Made by a program: the position numbers and the translations under genes. From positions 372,001 through 436,000 of the forward strand of contig NZ_JAKIKU010000001.1 of assembly GCF_023283985.1 (NCBI RefSeq): a stretch of 64,000 nucleotides of DNA, in the 5' to 3' direction. The notes beneath the pieces are model-generated. The model did not search any database and was not told the origin of the DNA. It worked only from the letters and a program-made list of their open reading frames with translations. How positions within the stretch are numbered: position 1 is the stretch's first letter; every line of letters starts with the position of its first letter. Shown piece after piece: positions 45,810 through 55,199 of the stretch. Source of the stretch: Shewanella electrodiphila (GTDB lineage: Bacteria > Pseudomonadota > Gammaproteobacteria > Enterobacterales > Shewanellaceae).

Positions 45810-48500
45810 ATGAATAAGACTATCATTGCATCAGCTTTATTATTGTCATTAGGGGTGGTTGGTTGTCAGCATTCATCTTCAGATAAATCCTCACAAGTTA
45901 AGCCTGATGTGCAAACAGCATCAATAGCAAGTGCTGTTAATCATAGTTGGACTCAAGCAGCACTTAATGAGTTTGCACAAAAGCTTGATGTTACTTATCG
46001 CATGGTGAGTAATGTGCCAGATGAAGCTTGTTCAGAAGCGCAAAAAGATCAACGCTGCTTTATCGCTGAAATCGACTTTACTAGCACTGACAATATTAAC
46101 GATACCAATTGGTCAATATTTTATAGCCAAATGCGTCCCGTTCAGGATGTGTTAACCCCAGAGTTTGCAATTACTCGAGTGCAGGGGGATCTACATCAAA
46201 TATCCCCTACAGATCAGTTTACTGGCTTCAAAGCTGGGGAGACTAAAACCCTTGGTTTTAGAGGCGAGTTATGGCAATTATCTGAAACGGATCCAATGCC
46301 AAACTATTACATTGTGGTTGAGGGGTTAACGCCAGCAATCATAACGAGTACACAAGTTTCAATTGATGCTGAAACAGGCATGGAGCAAAGACCTTACGTT
46401 GAAGCTTTTACAGATGCCAAGAGGCAGTATCGCCGCACTGATAAAGATCAATTAGTGTGGGCAAAAGCTGAAGTGTTATTTGAAACAAACCAGCAGGTTT
46501 CTCTGAACAATCAAGTGATTGACAACCGTATTATACCAACACCAGCATCTGTAAATGTAACCTCGACAGATAAACCTGTGGATTTAGCCCAAGGCATTAA
46601 CGTTTTATATAATCAGGTTAAGCCAAGCTCTGTTGCTGCGGCATTAAATCGACTATCCCGCTTAGGTGTTAAGGCGAGTGACTCAGGTATTAAGTTATCC
46701 TTAAATACGGTCAATGATATCAATGTACCTGAGAGCTATCAGTTAGCTGTCGCAAAAGATGAGATTGTGATTAGCGCATCAGATGAAGCTGGATTCTCAT
46801 ACGGCATCGCATCAATCGCTGCGTTAATCACACCTGATGACTTAAGTCTTAACACCTTAGAAATTAAAGATAGTCCTCGTTATGACTTTCGTGGCATGCA
46901 CGTAGATGTCGCACGAAACTTCCATAGCAAACAAATGATCTTAGATTTAATCGATCAAATGGCAGCCTATAAACTCAATAAGCTGCATTTGCATATGGCT
47001 GATGATGAAGGCTGGAGATTAGAGATTGACGGACTACCAGAACTAACAGATATAGGCAGTAAGCGCTGCCACGATTTAACTGAAACAACATGTTTGATCC
47101 CACAGTTAGGCAGTGGACCGTTTGCAGATAGTAAAGTTAACGGCTTTTATTCTAAAGCTGATTATATCGAAATACTCCAATATGCTACGGCTCGTCAGGT
47201 AGAAGTGATCCCATCAATGGATATGCCTGGGCATTCTCGCGCTGCGATAAAATCAATGGAAGCACGCTATCGTAAATTGATGGCGGCAGGGAACGAAGCT
47301 GCGGCAAACGAATATTTACTCTCAGACGCTAACGATAAAACGGTGTATTCATCAGTGCAATATTACAGTGACAACACTTTAAATGTTTGCATGGAGTCAA
47401 CGTTCCACTTTGTTGATAAAGTGATCAGTGAGATCGCTAAATTGCACCAACAAGCCAATCATCCTTTGCATCGTTATCACATTGGCGCAGATGAAACCGC
47501 TGGTGCTTGGAAGCAATCTCCTCAGTGCCTTACGTTTGTTGCCAATAACGATAAAGGTGTGACGTCAGTTGATGACTTAGGAGCCTACTTTATCGAACGC
47601 TTATCTAATTCATTAGCAGCTAAAGGAATCGAACCAGCGGGCTGGAGTGATGGCATGAGCCATACTAATCCAGCGAACATGCCAGCTAAAAGCCAAAGTA
47701 ATATCTGGGATGTTATCTCCCATGATGGCTACAGACTGGCGCACAAACAGGCAAATCTCGGTTGGGATGCCGTCCTTTCAACCCCTGAAGTACTGTACTT
47801 TGATTTCCCTTATGAAGCTGATCCTAAAGAACACGGTTATTACTGGGCAGGCCGAGCTCAAAATAGTCAAAAGATTTTCAACTTTATGCCAGACAACTTG
47901 CCCGCAAATGCTGAACAGTGGCAAGACATTGAAGGTAACTCATTTACTGCAGACGACACCGTTAAGAAAGATGAGACAGGTAAAGTGATATCGGGTCCAC
48001 TGCAACAAGGAAAAGGCTTTAGCGGTATTCAAGGTCAACTGTGGAGTGAAACTGTTCGAAGTGATGATGTTGCAGAATACATGATCTATCCAAGAGTCTT
48101 AATGCTTGCTGAGAAAGCTTGGCACCAAGCTGATTGGGAAGTGCCTTATCAATATTCAGGTGCTGTATATGATGCTAATTCAGGCTTCTTTACTTCAGAA
48201 CTACGGGCAAAACAACAACAGCAATGGAATGAACTAGCAAACACGCTCGGGCAAAAAGAATTCGCTAAACTCGACAAAGCCAACATTGCTTATCGACTAC
48301 CGACAGTGGGCGCTAAAGTGATTAATGGAAAGCTGCACACCAATATTGCTTTTCCAGGCTTACAGATTGAATATCGAGACCAAAGAGGCGTCTGGACTCT
48401 GTTCAAGCAACCCGTTGAAGTGACTGGTGAGGTTGAGGTTCGCACAATATCACCAGATGGCAACAGAAAAGGTAGAAGTTTGAGTTTATCTAATCGCTAG
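45810..48500 (+). CDS. GH20 beta-N-acetylhexosaminidase lipoprotein
   Basis: 896 residues. Lipobox VVGC puts the lipid-modified cysteine at residue 19. Domains in order: a CHB_HEX-type carbohydrate-binding domain (about 45-215), a GH20b domain (about 240-350), the GH20 catalytic barrel from YDFRGMHVDVARNFHSK near residue 357, and a C-terminal CHB_HEX_C-like domain (from about 815). The catalytic Asp-Glu pair is D561-E562 in HIGADETAGAW. Length fits chitobiases. It would cut chitobiose and longer GlcNAc oligomers in the periplasm after uptake by the TonB receptor. A NagR box and a structured leader precede it. Confidence 0.93.
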   Translation: MNKTIIASALLLSLGVVGCQHSSSDKSSQVKPDVQTASIASAVNHSWTQAALNEFAQKLDVTYRMVSNVPDEACSEAQKDQRCFIAEIDFTSTDNINDTNWSIFYSQMRPVQDVLTPEFAITRVQGDLHQISPTDQFTGFKAGETKTLGFRGELWQLSETDPMPNYYIVVEGLTPAIITSTQVSIDAETGMEQRPYVEAFTDAKRQYRRTDKDQLVWAKAEVLFETNQQVSLNNQVIDNRIIPTPASVNVTSTDKPVDLAQGINVLYNQVKPSSVAAALNRLSRLGVKASDSGIKLSLNTVNDINVPESYQLAVAKDEIVISASDEAGFSYGIASIAALITPDDLSLNTLEIKDSPRYDFRGMHVDVARNFHSKQMILDLIDQMAAYKLNKLHLHMADDEGWRLEIDGLPELTDIGSKRCHDLTETTCLIPQLGSGPFADSKVNGFYSKADYIEILQYATARQVEVIPSMDMPGHSRAAIKSMEARYRKLMAAGNEAAANEYLLSDANDKTVYSSVQYYSDNTLNVCMESTFHFVDKVISEIAKLHQQANHPLHRYHIGADETAGAWKQSPQCLTFVANNDKGVTSVDDLGAYFIERLSNSLAAKGIEPAGWSDGMSHTNPANMPAKSQSNIWDVISHDGYRLAHKQANLGWDAVLSTPEVLYFDFPYEADPKEHGYYWAGRAQNSQKIFNFMPDNLPANAEQWQDIEGNSFTADDTVKKDETGKVISGPLQQGKGFSGIQGQLWSETVRSDDVAEYMIYPRVLMLAEKAWHQADWEVPYQYSGAVYDANSGFFTSELRAKQQQQWNELANTLGQKEFAKLDKANIAYRLPTVGAKVINGKLHTNIAFPGLQIEYRDQRGVWTLFKQPVEVTGEVEVRTISPDGNRKGRSLSLSNR

Positions 48501-48535
48501 ATAAATACCAAGCTACACTTGCATACCGATTACAT

Positions 48536-48567
48536 AAGGCGTTAAACAGATTGTTAACGCCTTTTTT
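48536..48567 (+). terminator. Terminator of the hexosaminidase gene
   Basis: AAGGCGTTAA / TTAACGCCTT stem followed by a T-run, 36 bp after the stop. Confidence 0.88.
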
Positions 48568-48682
48568 ATGTCTTTAATATGAGTAAATTACTCATTTTTA
48601 TATTTTTATTATAATGAGATTGTTATTTGTAAACAGTCGCTTAGCTTGTTATATAGCATCATTGTAGTTTCATTGTTAAAAA

Positions 48683-48706
48683 ACAAATGACAACGCTGTC
48701 ATTTGT
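48683..48706. promoter_or_regulatory. NagR operator before nagK
   Basis: ACAAATGACAACGCTGTCATTTGT is a 24-bp dyad with only the central bases asymmetric, the best of the four NagR boxes. It lies about 130 bp before nagK. The rest of the 48568-48834 gap holds no gene. Confidence 0.85.
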
Positions 48707-48834
48707 GGTGTAACATTAAGTTAACTTATTCAGGAAGCCAGCCGTATCGTGGGTATTTTCGAATACTGTTGTTTATTTAGCGTTTGAATCACGCTGCTTA
48801 ACACGGCTTAAATAGAAGAGATAAGAGGGATGTC

Positions 48835-49752
48835 ATGGGCGTTAACTTGCAAACTGAATCACAGCTTTTTATTGGCATCGATGGTGGTGGTAGTAAATGC
48901 CGCGCAACAATATTTTGTCCTCAAAGAGGTGTGATAGGAACTGGTGTCGCCGGTAGAGCTAATCCATTACATGGCTTAGAGCAAACCTTCGAATCTATTC
49001 TCGCTTCTACTCAACTGGCCATTTCTGATGCCAAACTTAACCCTGATGCTGTTAGCACGCTAGTTGCTGGTCTTGGCTTAGCAGGCGTTAACGTGCCGCG
49101 TTTATATGACCTTGTTAACCAATGGCAGCATCCTTTTGCCAAAATGTATCTGACAACAGATTTACATACTGCTTGTATCGGTGCCCATGAAGGCAACGAT
49201 GGTGCGGTAATTATCACTGGCACTGGCTCTTGCGGTTATGCACATGTTGGTAACCAAAACTTATTAATTGGCGGCCATGGTTTTGCTTTAGGAGACAAGG
49301 GGAGCGGAGCGTGGTTAGGCCAACAAGCTGCCGAGCACGTGCTATTAAACCTTGACGGCTTTGCTGAAGACACTCAATTAACTCAGCCTCTTTTAGCTCA
49401 CTTTAATGTAACGGATGCAATGGGACTGGTTGAGAATCTTGCAGGCCAGTCTTCAAGTACCTATGCCCAATTAGCTCGCATTGTATTGCAACAAGCTGAG
49501 CAAGGCGATGCCGTTGCCATTTCAATTGTTAAACAAGGCGCAAAATACATTAGCAACATGGCTCGCAAGCTTTTTGCATTGCAACCAACACGCTTTTCAA
49601 TGATAGGTGGCCTAGCTGAACCTTTAGCTGTCTGGCTTGATAAAGATGTTGTCGCCAGGGTTGAGCTTGCTATTTCACCGCCAGAAATCGGCGCAATACT
49701 TTTTGCGCGTCAAGAATTTGCAGCTCAACAACATAACCGCGAAGTGTCTTAA
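48835..49752 (+). CDS. nagK: N-acetylglucosamine kinase (BadF/BadG type)
   Basis: 305-residue ATPase of the ASKHA fold. The phosphate-1 loop is FIGIDGGGSKCRATIF near residue 12, and the second phosphate loop is IITGTGSCGYA near residue 124; GDKGSGAWLG follows. It phosphorylates cytoplasmic GlcNAc to GlcNAc-6-phosphate, replacing the PTS used in enterobacteria. GAGGGA precedes the ATG. First gene of nagK-nagB-nagA-nagX behind a NagR box. Confidence 0.9.
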   Translation: MGVNLQTESQLFIGIDGGGSKCRATIFCPQRGVIGTGVAGRANPLHGLEQTFESILASTQLAISDAKLNPDAVSTLVAGLGLAGVNVPRLYDLVNQWQHPFAKMYLTTDLHTACIGAHEGNDGAVIITGTGSCGYAHVGNQNLLIGGHGFALGDKGSGAWLGQQAAEHVLLNLDGFAEDTQLTQPLLAHFNVTDAMGLVENLAGQSSSTYAQLARIVLQQAEQGDAVAISIVKQGAKYISNMARKLFALQPTRFSMIGGLAEPLAVWLDKDVVARVELAISPPEIGAILFARQEFAAQQHNREVS

Positions 49753-49806
49753 TACCAAGTGCAGACCGCTAACCAATCGCGGTGAATCACTAAAATTTTG
49801 CGAAAA

Positions 49807-49877
49807 ACTTATGCGCCAGACTTAAGCAAAAACTTAAGCAAAAACTTATACGACAAACTTAAGCGACAAACTTAATC
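49807..49877. repeat. Six-copy tandem array, 12-13 bp period
   Basis: Units beginning ACTTAAGC or ACTTAT start at 49807, 49820, 49832, 49844, 49857 and 49870, spaced 13, 12, 12, 13 and 13 bp. It lies in the 192-bp gap between nagK and nagB-II. No T-run terminator or operator is evident. Confidence 0.7.
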
Positions 49878-49944
49878 ATCATATTTAAACATCTGTAGGC
49901 TGCACCATTGCATCTTACTCACAATCATTAATAGGGTTAAACCG

Positions 49945-50943
49945 ATGACAGATACAATTATGGAGCTAGAAGCTCGCTCTGCACCACAAAAAATTGCTGA
50001 TCAACTTGCTGCTAATGCTGGCTTAACGAAAGAACTTGGTGAAAAACTACGTGCTTTCAAACCTAAATTTGTGATGATAGTGGGTCGTGGCTCATCAGAT
50101 CATGCAGGTGTATTTGCTAAGTATTTGTTTGAAATTGAAGTGGGTATTCCTACTTTTGCCGCGGCGCCGTCAGTTGCCAGTGTATATGGTAAGTCATTAC
50201 AGCTTGAAGGCGGACTCGTCATTGTTATCTCTCAGTCAGGCCGTAGCCCTGACATTTTAGCCCAAGCAAGAATGGCTAAAAATGCAGGCGCATTTTGCGT
50301 GGCACTTGTGAATGATGAAACAGCACCGATTAAAGATATTGTCGATGTGGTACTGCCACTGCGTGCAGGTGAAGAAAAAGCAGTAGCAGCAACTAAAAGC
50401 TATTTAGCGACGTTATCTGCCATTGTTCAATTAACAGCTGAATGGACTCAAAGCGAGTCATTAGCTGCTGCAGTTGATTCAATGCCATCTGCACTTCAAA
50501 CGGCTGTTGATTCAGCGCCTCAGTTAACACCAGAATCATTAGAGGGTGTGAATAATTTAGTGGTACTCGGCCGTGGATTAGGTTATGCCGTGACAAAAGA
50601 AATTGCACTTAAAATGAAAGAGGTCTGCTCTATTCATGCCGAATCTTTCAGTAGTGCTGAGTTTTTACATGGACCAGTGACACTGGTTGAGAAGAAACTT
50701 GCGATTGTCGATGCTTGCATCAACGATGAATCTTACGAAAGCCATATTGAGCAGATTGAAAATGTGTCTCAGCGCGGCGCAGACTTAGTGCATTTAAATC
50801 AAACCTCAAAAGATATTCATCCACGTGTTGCTCCATTAGCATTATTGCAACGCTTTTACATTGATGTTGCTGCTGTAGCAGTTGCACGAGGTATTGACCC
50901 AGATCAGCCTGAAGGGCTTAAAAAAGTCACTCAAACCCTGTAA
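49945..50943 (+). CDS. nagB: Glucosamine-6-phosphate deaminase, NagB-II type
   Basis: 332 residues with two SIS sugar-isomerase domains. The first shows VGRGSSDHAGVFAKYLFE near residue 48 and VISQSGRSPD near residue 94; the second shows VLGRGLGYAVTKEIALKMKEV near residue 207 and AEFLHGPV. This is the non-orthologous deaminase found in Shewanella in place of classical NagB. It converts glucosamine-6-phosphate to fructose-6-phosphate and ammonia. It resembles GlmS without the glutaminase domain. Separated from nagK by a tandem repeat array. Confidence 0.9.
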   Translation: MTDTIMELEARSAPQKIADQLAANAGLTKELGEKLRAFKPKFVMIVGRGSSDHAGVFAKYLFEIEVGIPTFAAAPSVASVYGKSLQLEGGLVIVISQSGRSPDILAQARMAKNAGAFCVALVNDETAPIKDIVDVVLPLRAGEEKAVAATKSYLATLSAIVQLTAEWTQSESLAAAVDSMPSALQTAVDSAPQLTPESLEGVNNLVVLGRGLGYAVTKEIALKMKEVCSIHAESFSSAEFLHGPVTLVEKKLAIVDACINDESYESHIEQIENVSQRGADLVHLNQTSKDIHPRVAPLALLQRFYIDVAAVAVARGIDPDQPEGLKKVTQTL

Positions 50944-50980
50944 ATTAAATTTTCACTGTCCTGTCCTGAGCTGAACCAAA

Positions 50981-51031
50981 CTTAAGTTTAAGAATGTTAG
51001 GTTTAGCAACGTTAGGTTTAACAAAGTTAAT
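50981..51031. repeat. Tandem array, 15 bp period
   Basis: Units start at 50981 (CTTAAGTTTA), 50996 (GTTAGGTTTA), 51011 (GTTAGGTTTA) and 51026 (GTTAAT), an exact 15-bp period. It lies between nagB-II and nagA and is in frame with nagA, which gives that frame a false N-terminal extension. Confidence 0.65.
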
Positions 51032-51053
51032 AAGTGCCCTAAAGAGACACACT

Positions 51054-52256
51054 ATGAAGCAAACTCTGATTGTAGATAAATATTTTGATGGCGAACAGTT
51101 TCAGCCAAGAGCTGCGATAACCGTTGAAAACGGTGTCATTTCAGCAATTAATCACATTGCTGATACCGGTCTAGATTTACAATTAGTGGATGAATACGCT
51201 TTAGAGAATGTGACTCATTTACAGGGTAAATTGGTACCAGGATTTGTTGATGTGCAAGTAAATGGCGGCGGCGGGGCACTGTTTAATGCTCAGCCTACGC
51301 TAGATTGCATTAAAACGATCGGTGCGGCCCATTCCAAGTTCGGCACCACAGGCTTTTTACCAACACTTATTACAGATAAAGTTGAAGTCATGGCAAAAGC
51401 GGCAGATGCAGTTGCTGAAGCGATTGCATCAAAAACTGTCGGCGTATTGGGGATTCACTTTGAAGGGCCGCATTTAAGTGTGCCGAAAAAGGGGGTTCAT
51501 CCGCAATCGTTCATTCGAACCATTTCCGATGAAGAGTTAGCGATTTTTGCTCGCAAAGATTTAGGCATTAAAGTGGTGACTTTAGCGCCTGAAAATGTGT
51601 CTGCTGAGGTGATAAAAATCTTAGTCTCACATGATGTTAAAGTGTGTTTAGGTCATTCAAATGCCGATTACGATACGGTTGTAGCGGCACTAGAAGCTGG
51701 AGCTGACGGCTTTACTCATTTATTTAATGCAATGTCTGGTTTCGGTTCAAGAGAACCTGGCATGGTGGGTGCGGCGTTAGAAAGCGAACATGCGTGGTGT
51801 GGTTTAATTGTCGATGGTCACCATGTCCACAGCGCGACAGCGAAAGTAGCAATTAACGCTAAACCGCAAGGCAAAGTCATGCTGGTCACAGACGCTATGC
51901 CGCCGGTCGGCATGGATGATAATGCCAGTTTTGAACTATTTGGCACTGAGGTCATTAGACAAGGCGATAGGCTTAATGCAAAGTCAGGTGAACTGGCTGG
52001 CTGTGTGTTAGATATGGTGGGAGCAGTTAATAATAGTGTCAGTATGCTAGGTTTATCTCATGAAGAAGCACTTAGAATGGCATCACTTTATCCTGCTCAA
52101 TACCTTAATAAAACAGAACTAGGCAAAATTGCTGTTGGTCAGCAAGCCGACTTTGTTCTGCTTAATTCGCAACAGACAGTGAGTCAAACTTATATCAAGG
52201 GTGAGCTGATTTATAGCGACGTTGCTTACACAGAATCTAACGTTCAAGGTGTTTAA
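51054..52256 (+). CDS. nagA: N-acetylglucosamine-6-phosphate deacetylase
   Basis: 400 residues from the ATG at 51054 (MKQTLIVDKYFDG). The in-frame ATG at 50994 lies within a tandem repeat and is rejected. The metal-dependent amidohydrolase removes acetate from GlcNAc-6-phosphate. Signatures: GFVDVQVNGGGGALF near residue 63, GIHFEGPHLS near residue 137 with the metal-ligand Glu, LGHSNADY and FTHLFNAMSGF with metal-ligand histidines, and VTDAMPPVG with the catalytic Asp near residue 280. Its stop is one base before the nagX start. Confidence 0.94.
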   Translation: MKQTLIVDKYFDGEQFQPRAAITVENGVISAINHIADTGLDLQLVDEYALENVTHLQGKLVPGFVDVQVNGGGGALFNAQPTLDCIKTIGAAHSKFGTTGFLPTLITDKVEVMAKAADAVAEAIASKTVGVLGIHFEGPHLSVPKKGVHPQSFIRTISDEELAIFARKDLGIKVVTLAPENVSAEVIKILVSHDVKVCLGHSNADYDTVVAALEAGADGFTHLFNAMSGFGSREPGMVGAALESEHAWCGLIVDGHHVHSATAKVAINAKPQGKVMLVTDAMPPVGMDDNASFELFGTEVIRQGDRLNAKSGELAGCVLDMVGAVNNSVSMLGLSHEEALRMASLYPAQYLNKTELGKIAVGQQADFVLLNSQQTVSQTYIKGELIYSDVAYTESNVQGV

Positions 52257-52257
52257 G

Positions 52258-53469
52258 ATGTCTAGCTCACTCACATCGCAACCTTTAACTAATGTTCAAG
52301 AAGGCCAAGACGTAAGGGCAAATACAAAAGCCAGTAAGCCGTCTAAACCGCGTCTTATGTCACTTGATGCTCTTCGTGGTTTTGACATGTTTTGGATTCT
52401 AGGTGGTGAAGGCTTATTTGCTGCATTACTCATGTTAACGGGCTGGAGTGGATGGCAATGGTTTGATGGCCAAATGCACCACAGCCAATGGCATGGTTTT
52501 ACTTTTTATGATGTTATATTCCCTTTATTTATCTTCTTATCTGGTGTCGCTTTAGGCTTATCTCCTAAAAGGTTAGACAAGTTACCACTTTCACAACGTA
52601 CCCCCATATATCGCCATGCGTTTAAACGCCTTGGTTTATTGATTTTATTAGGCGTTCTTTATAACCATGGATGGGGCACTGGCGCGCCTGTAGATCCTGA
52701 GCAGGTCCGATACGCAAGCGTGTTAGCACGTATTGGTTTCGCTTGGTTTATTGGTGCGATGCTTGTGTGGCACACAAGTTTACGAACTCAAATCATTAGC
52801 GCATTCGCCATTTTAATTGGTTATGGCTTATTGCAATTATTCATGCCGTTCCCTAACGGTCAAGCTGGCCAGTTTACTCAAACGGGTAGTATCAACGCAT
52901 ATATTGATACCTTATTCCTTCCAGGTATTTCCTATCAAAATCGAGCATTAGATCCTGAAGGTATTCTATCGACACTCCCTGCTGTGGTTAATGGTTTAAT
53001 TGGCGTCTTTGTCGGACAGTATCTAGTAAAACAGCAACAAGCATTGAACAAATTGTCTGGCGAATGGGTAAAAGTCATAACCCTATTGCTCGTTGGTGCA
53101 TTATTAATTGGTTTAGGTTGGTTAGTTGATATGATCATTCCAGTTAATAAAGACTTATGGACTAGCAGCTTTGTTTTGGTGACGTCTGGCTGGAGCATGG
53201 TATTTTTAGCGATTTTCTACGGCATCGTAGATGTCTTAAAGTGGCAAAAATGGTCGTTGGTATTTGTAGTGATTGGCACGAATGCGATTATCATCTATCT
53301 CGCATCTAGTTTAATGAACTGGCAGTATTTTGCTCAAAGTCTATTTGGTGGTGTAGTCAATGTCGCACCAGCTAGTTGGCAACAATTACTCTCAGTGATG
53401 AGTTTACTCGCTGTGCAATGGTTAGCCTTGTTATGGCTATATCAACGTAAGATATTTATTAGAATTTAA
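52258..53469 (+). CDS. nagX: NagX-type membrane protein
   Basis: 403 residues from the ATG at 52258, one base after nagA; the longer frame overlaps nagA. About ten hydrophobic helices. The opening motif SLDALRGFDMFWILGGEG near residue 37 marks the DUF5009 / heparan-alpha-glucosaminide N-acetyltransferase-like family. In Shewanella this gene is named nagX and is needed or helpful for chitooligosaccharide use. A transmembrane acetyl-transfer or a transport role has been proposed. Last gene of the nagK operon. Confidence 0.87.
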   Translation: MSSSLTSQPLTNVQEGQDVRANTKASKPSKPRLMSLDALRGFDMFWILGGEGLFAALLMLTGWSGWQWFDGQMHHSQWHGFTFYDVIFPLFIFLSGVALGLSPKRLDKLPLSQRTPIYRHAFKRLGLLILLGVLYNHGWGTGAPVDPEQVRYASVLARIGFAWFIGAMLVWHTSLRTQIISAFAILIGYGLLQLFMPFPNGQAGQFTQTGSINAYIDTLFLPGISYQNRALDPEGILSTLPAVVNGLIGVFVGQYLVKQQQALNKLSGEWVKVITLLLVGALLIGLGWLVDMIIPVNKDLWTSSFVLVTSGWSMVFLAIFYGIVDVLKWQKWSLVFVVIGTNAIIIYLASSLMNWQYFAQSLFGGVVNVAPASWQQLLSVMSLLAVQWLALLWLYQRKIFIRI

Positions 53470-53572
53470 GAGCGACTGAAGTTATCTGCTTTAGTGGCGA
53501 TTTAAGTGCTTGGCTTGTTTAGTAATTTCTCAAGCCTGATTTTCACTTGTTATGGTTCTACCAGTTAAAGGA

Positions 53573-53588
53573 ATGACAGCGTTGTCTT
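53573..53588. promoter_or_regulatory. NagR operator before nagP
   Basis: ATGACAGCGTTGTCTT, one base different from the receptor operator, about 160-175 bp before nagP. It gives nagP its own NagR-controlled promoter. Confidence 0.8.
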
Positions 53589-53745
53589 TGTGGTGTTTAT
53601 GTTTTAACATGAATTGCATATTTGCTATGAAATGAGTTAACAATTCGGCATCATAGCAATGCTAAAACCTCAATAACAATAAGACACATATGGGGCGGTA
53701 ACGAGCGGTTATTGCCAGATATTAATGACAATAAGAAGCAGGTTT

Positions 53746-55047
53746 ATGGAAACTACAATGAATAACAGCCAGCAAAAAAGCAGTGTACTGCCGATGGCGA
53801 TTGTCGCCATTCTCTTTTTCGTACTCGGGTTTGCCACTTGGCTAAACGGCTCATTGATGCCGTACCTTAAACAGATTTTACAACTCACCCCATTTCAAGC
53901 TTCACTGATCTTATTTTCCTTCTATATTGCCGTGACCTTTACTGCACTGCCATCTGCTTGGGTTATACGTAAAGTGGGCTATAAATCTGGCATGGCCCTA
54001 GGCATGGGGATCATGATGATCGCAGGCTTATTGTTTATTCCAGCCGCTAAAACTCAGATATTTCCATTGTTCTTGTTAGCGCAATTAGTCATGGGGACTG
54101 GGCAGACTTTATTACAAACTGCGGTTAATCCTTATGTGGTTCGCTTAGGCCCAGAAGAGTCAGCAGCAGCGCGTGTTAGTGTGATGGGGATTTTAAATAA
54201 AGGTGCTGGTGTTATTGCGCCAATGGTATTTACTGCTTTGATTTTAGATAGCTTTAAAGACCGTGTTGGAACGACCTTAACTCAAATACAGATTGATGAA
54301 ATGGCCAATAGTTTAATCCTTCCGTATTTAGGGATGGCGATATTCATTGGTGTATTAGCGTTTGCAGTGAAAAAATCACCTTTGCCAGAATTGGAGCAAG
54401 AAGCAGAGGAAGGTTCAGAGAAAGGGCAAATTAAAGAGGCCTTAGCACGTCCTAACTTGGCTTTAGGTGTGGTTGCATTATTTGTATACGTTGCAGTCGA
54501 AGTGATTGCTGGCGATACCATTGGCACCTACGCGTTAACCTTAGGCGTCGAAAATTACGGGGTAATGACCTCATACACTATGGTGTGTATGGTGATAGGT
54601 TACACGCTGGGTATTATCTGTATTCCTCGATTTATATCACAGCCTAATGCGTTACTGATTAGCGCAATACTAGGCGTAATATTATCATTAGGTATTGTGT
54701 TTGGTGACAGTGAATCTTTTACTATTGCTAATATAATATTAGTGCCGTTTGGTGGAGCTGAACTACCTGATACATTACTGCTTATTGCATTTTTAGGTCT
54801 AGCGAATGCTATCGTGTGGCCAGCAGTATGGCCTTTAGCACTCTCAGGTATGGGTAAGTTAACCAGTACCGGTTCTGCGCTACTGATTATGGGTATTGCT
54901 GGTGGCGCTTTTGGACCTGTGTTTTGGGGGCTAACAAGCTCTGCTACTTCTCTTGGTATGCAAGGCGGCTACTTAGTGATGATCCCATGTTACTTATTCA
55001 TTTTATTCTATGCAGTCAAAGGTCATAAGATGACGAGCTGGAAATAA
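53746..55047 (+). CDS. nagP: N-acetylglucosamine permease NagP
   Basis: About 433 residues, a major facilitator superfamily (FHS/FucP-like) transporter with twelve helices. The start is uncertain: ATGs at 53725, 53746 and 53758 are in frame, and the last two have weak purine-rich sites upstream. Conserved segments are FVLGFATWLNGSLMPYLK near residue 28, ALPSAWVIRKVGYKSGM and QLVMGTGQTLLQTAVNPY. NagP imports GlcNAc by cation symport in Shewanella-type pathways. The NagR box upstream supports the substrate assignment. Confidence 0.9.
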   Translation: METTMNNSQQKSSVLPMAIVAILFFVLGFATWLNGSLMPYLKQILQLTPFQASLILFSFYIAVTFTALPSAWVIRKVGYKSGMALGMGIMMIAGLLFIPAAKTQIFPLFLLAQLVMGTGQTLLQTAVNPYVVRLGPEESAAARVSVMGILNKGAGVIAPMVFTALILDSFKDRVGTTLTQIQIDEMANSLILPYLGMAIFIGVLAFAVKKSPLPELEQEAEEGSEKGQIKEALARPNLALGVVALFVYVAVEVIAGDTIGTYALTLGVENYGVMTSYTMVCMVIGYTLGIICIPRFISQPNALLISAILGVILSLGIVFGDSESFTIANIILVPFGGAELPDTLLLIAFLGLANAIVWPAVWPLALSGMGKLTSTGSALLIMGIAGGAFGPVFWGLTSSATSLGMQGGYLVMIPCYLFILFYAVKGHKMTSWK

Positions 55048-55129
55048 GACATTTGATAGTGATAAACGTGATAGTTCTAGTCCTGAAGTGATAAGTCAGG
55101 TCATCTAAATCAAGTTTATTTTATTCAAT

Positions 55130-55157
55130 AAAAAGCCACTCGATTGAGTGGCTTTGT
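55130..55157. terminator. Bidirectional terminator between nagP and the sulfatase
   Basis: AAGCCACTC-GATT-GAGTGGCTT stem with A-run on one side and a short T-rich end on the other. The stem is almost the same as those after the two tRNA units at 57062 and 57722. Confidence 0.82.
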
Positions 55158-55199
55158 TGATTATTAATCATCATTTATTGATGATGTGATTAATCGACA

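Noticed and set aside
49637..49825. Open frame overlapping the nagK end
   Set aside because: Mostly inside nagK in another frame; the tail enters the tandem array. No start signal.
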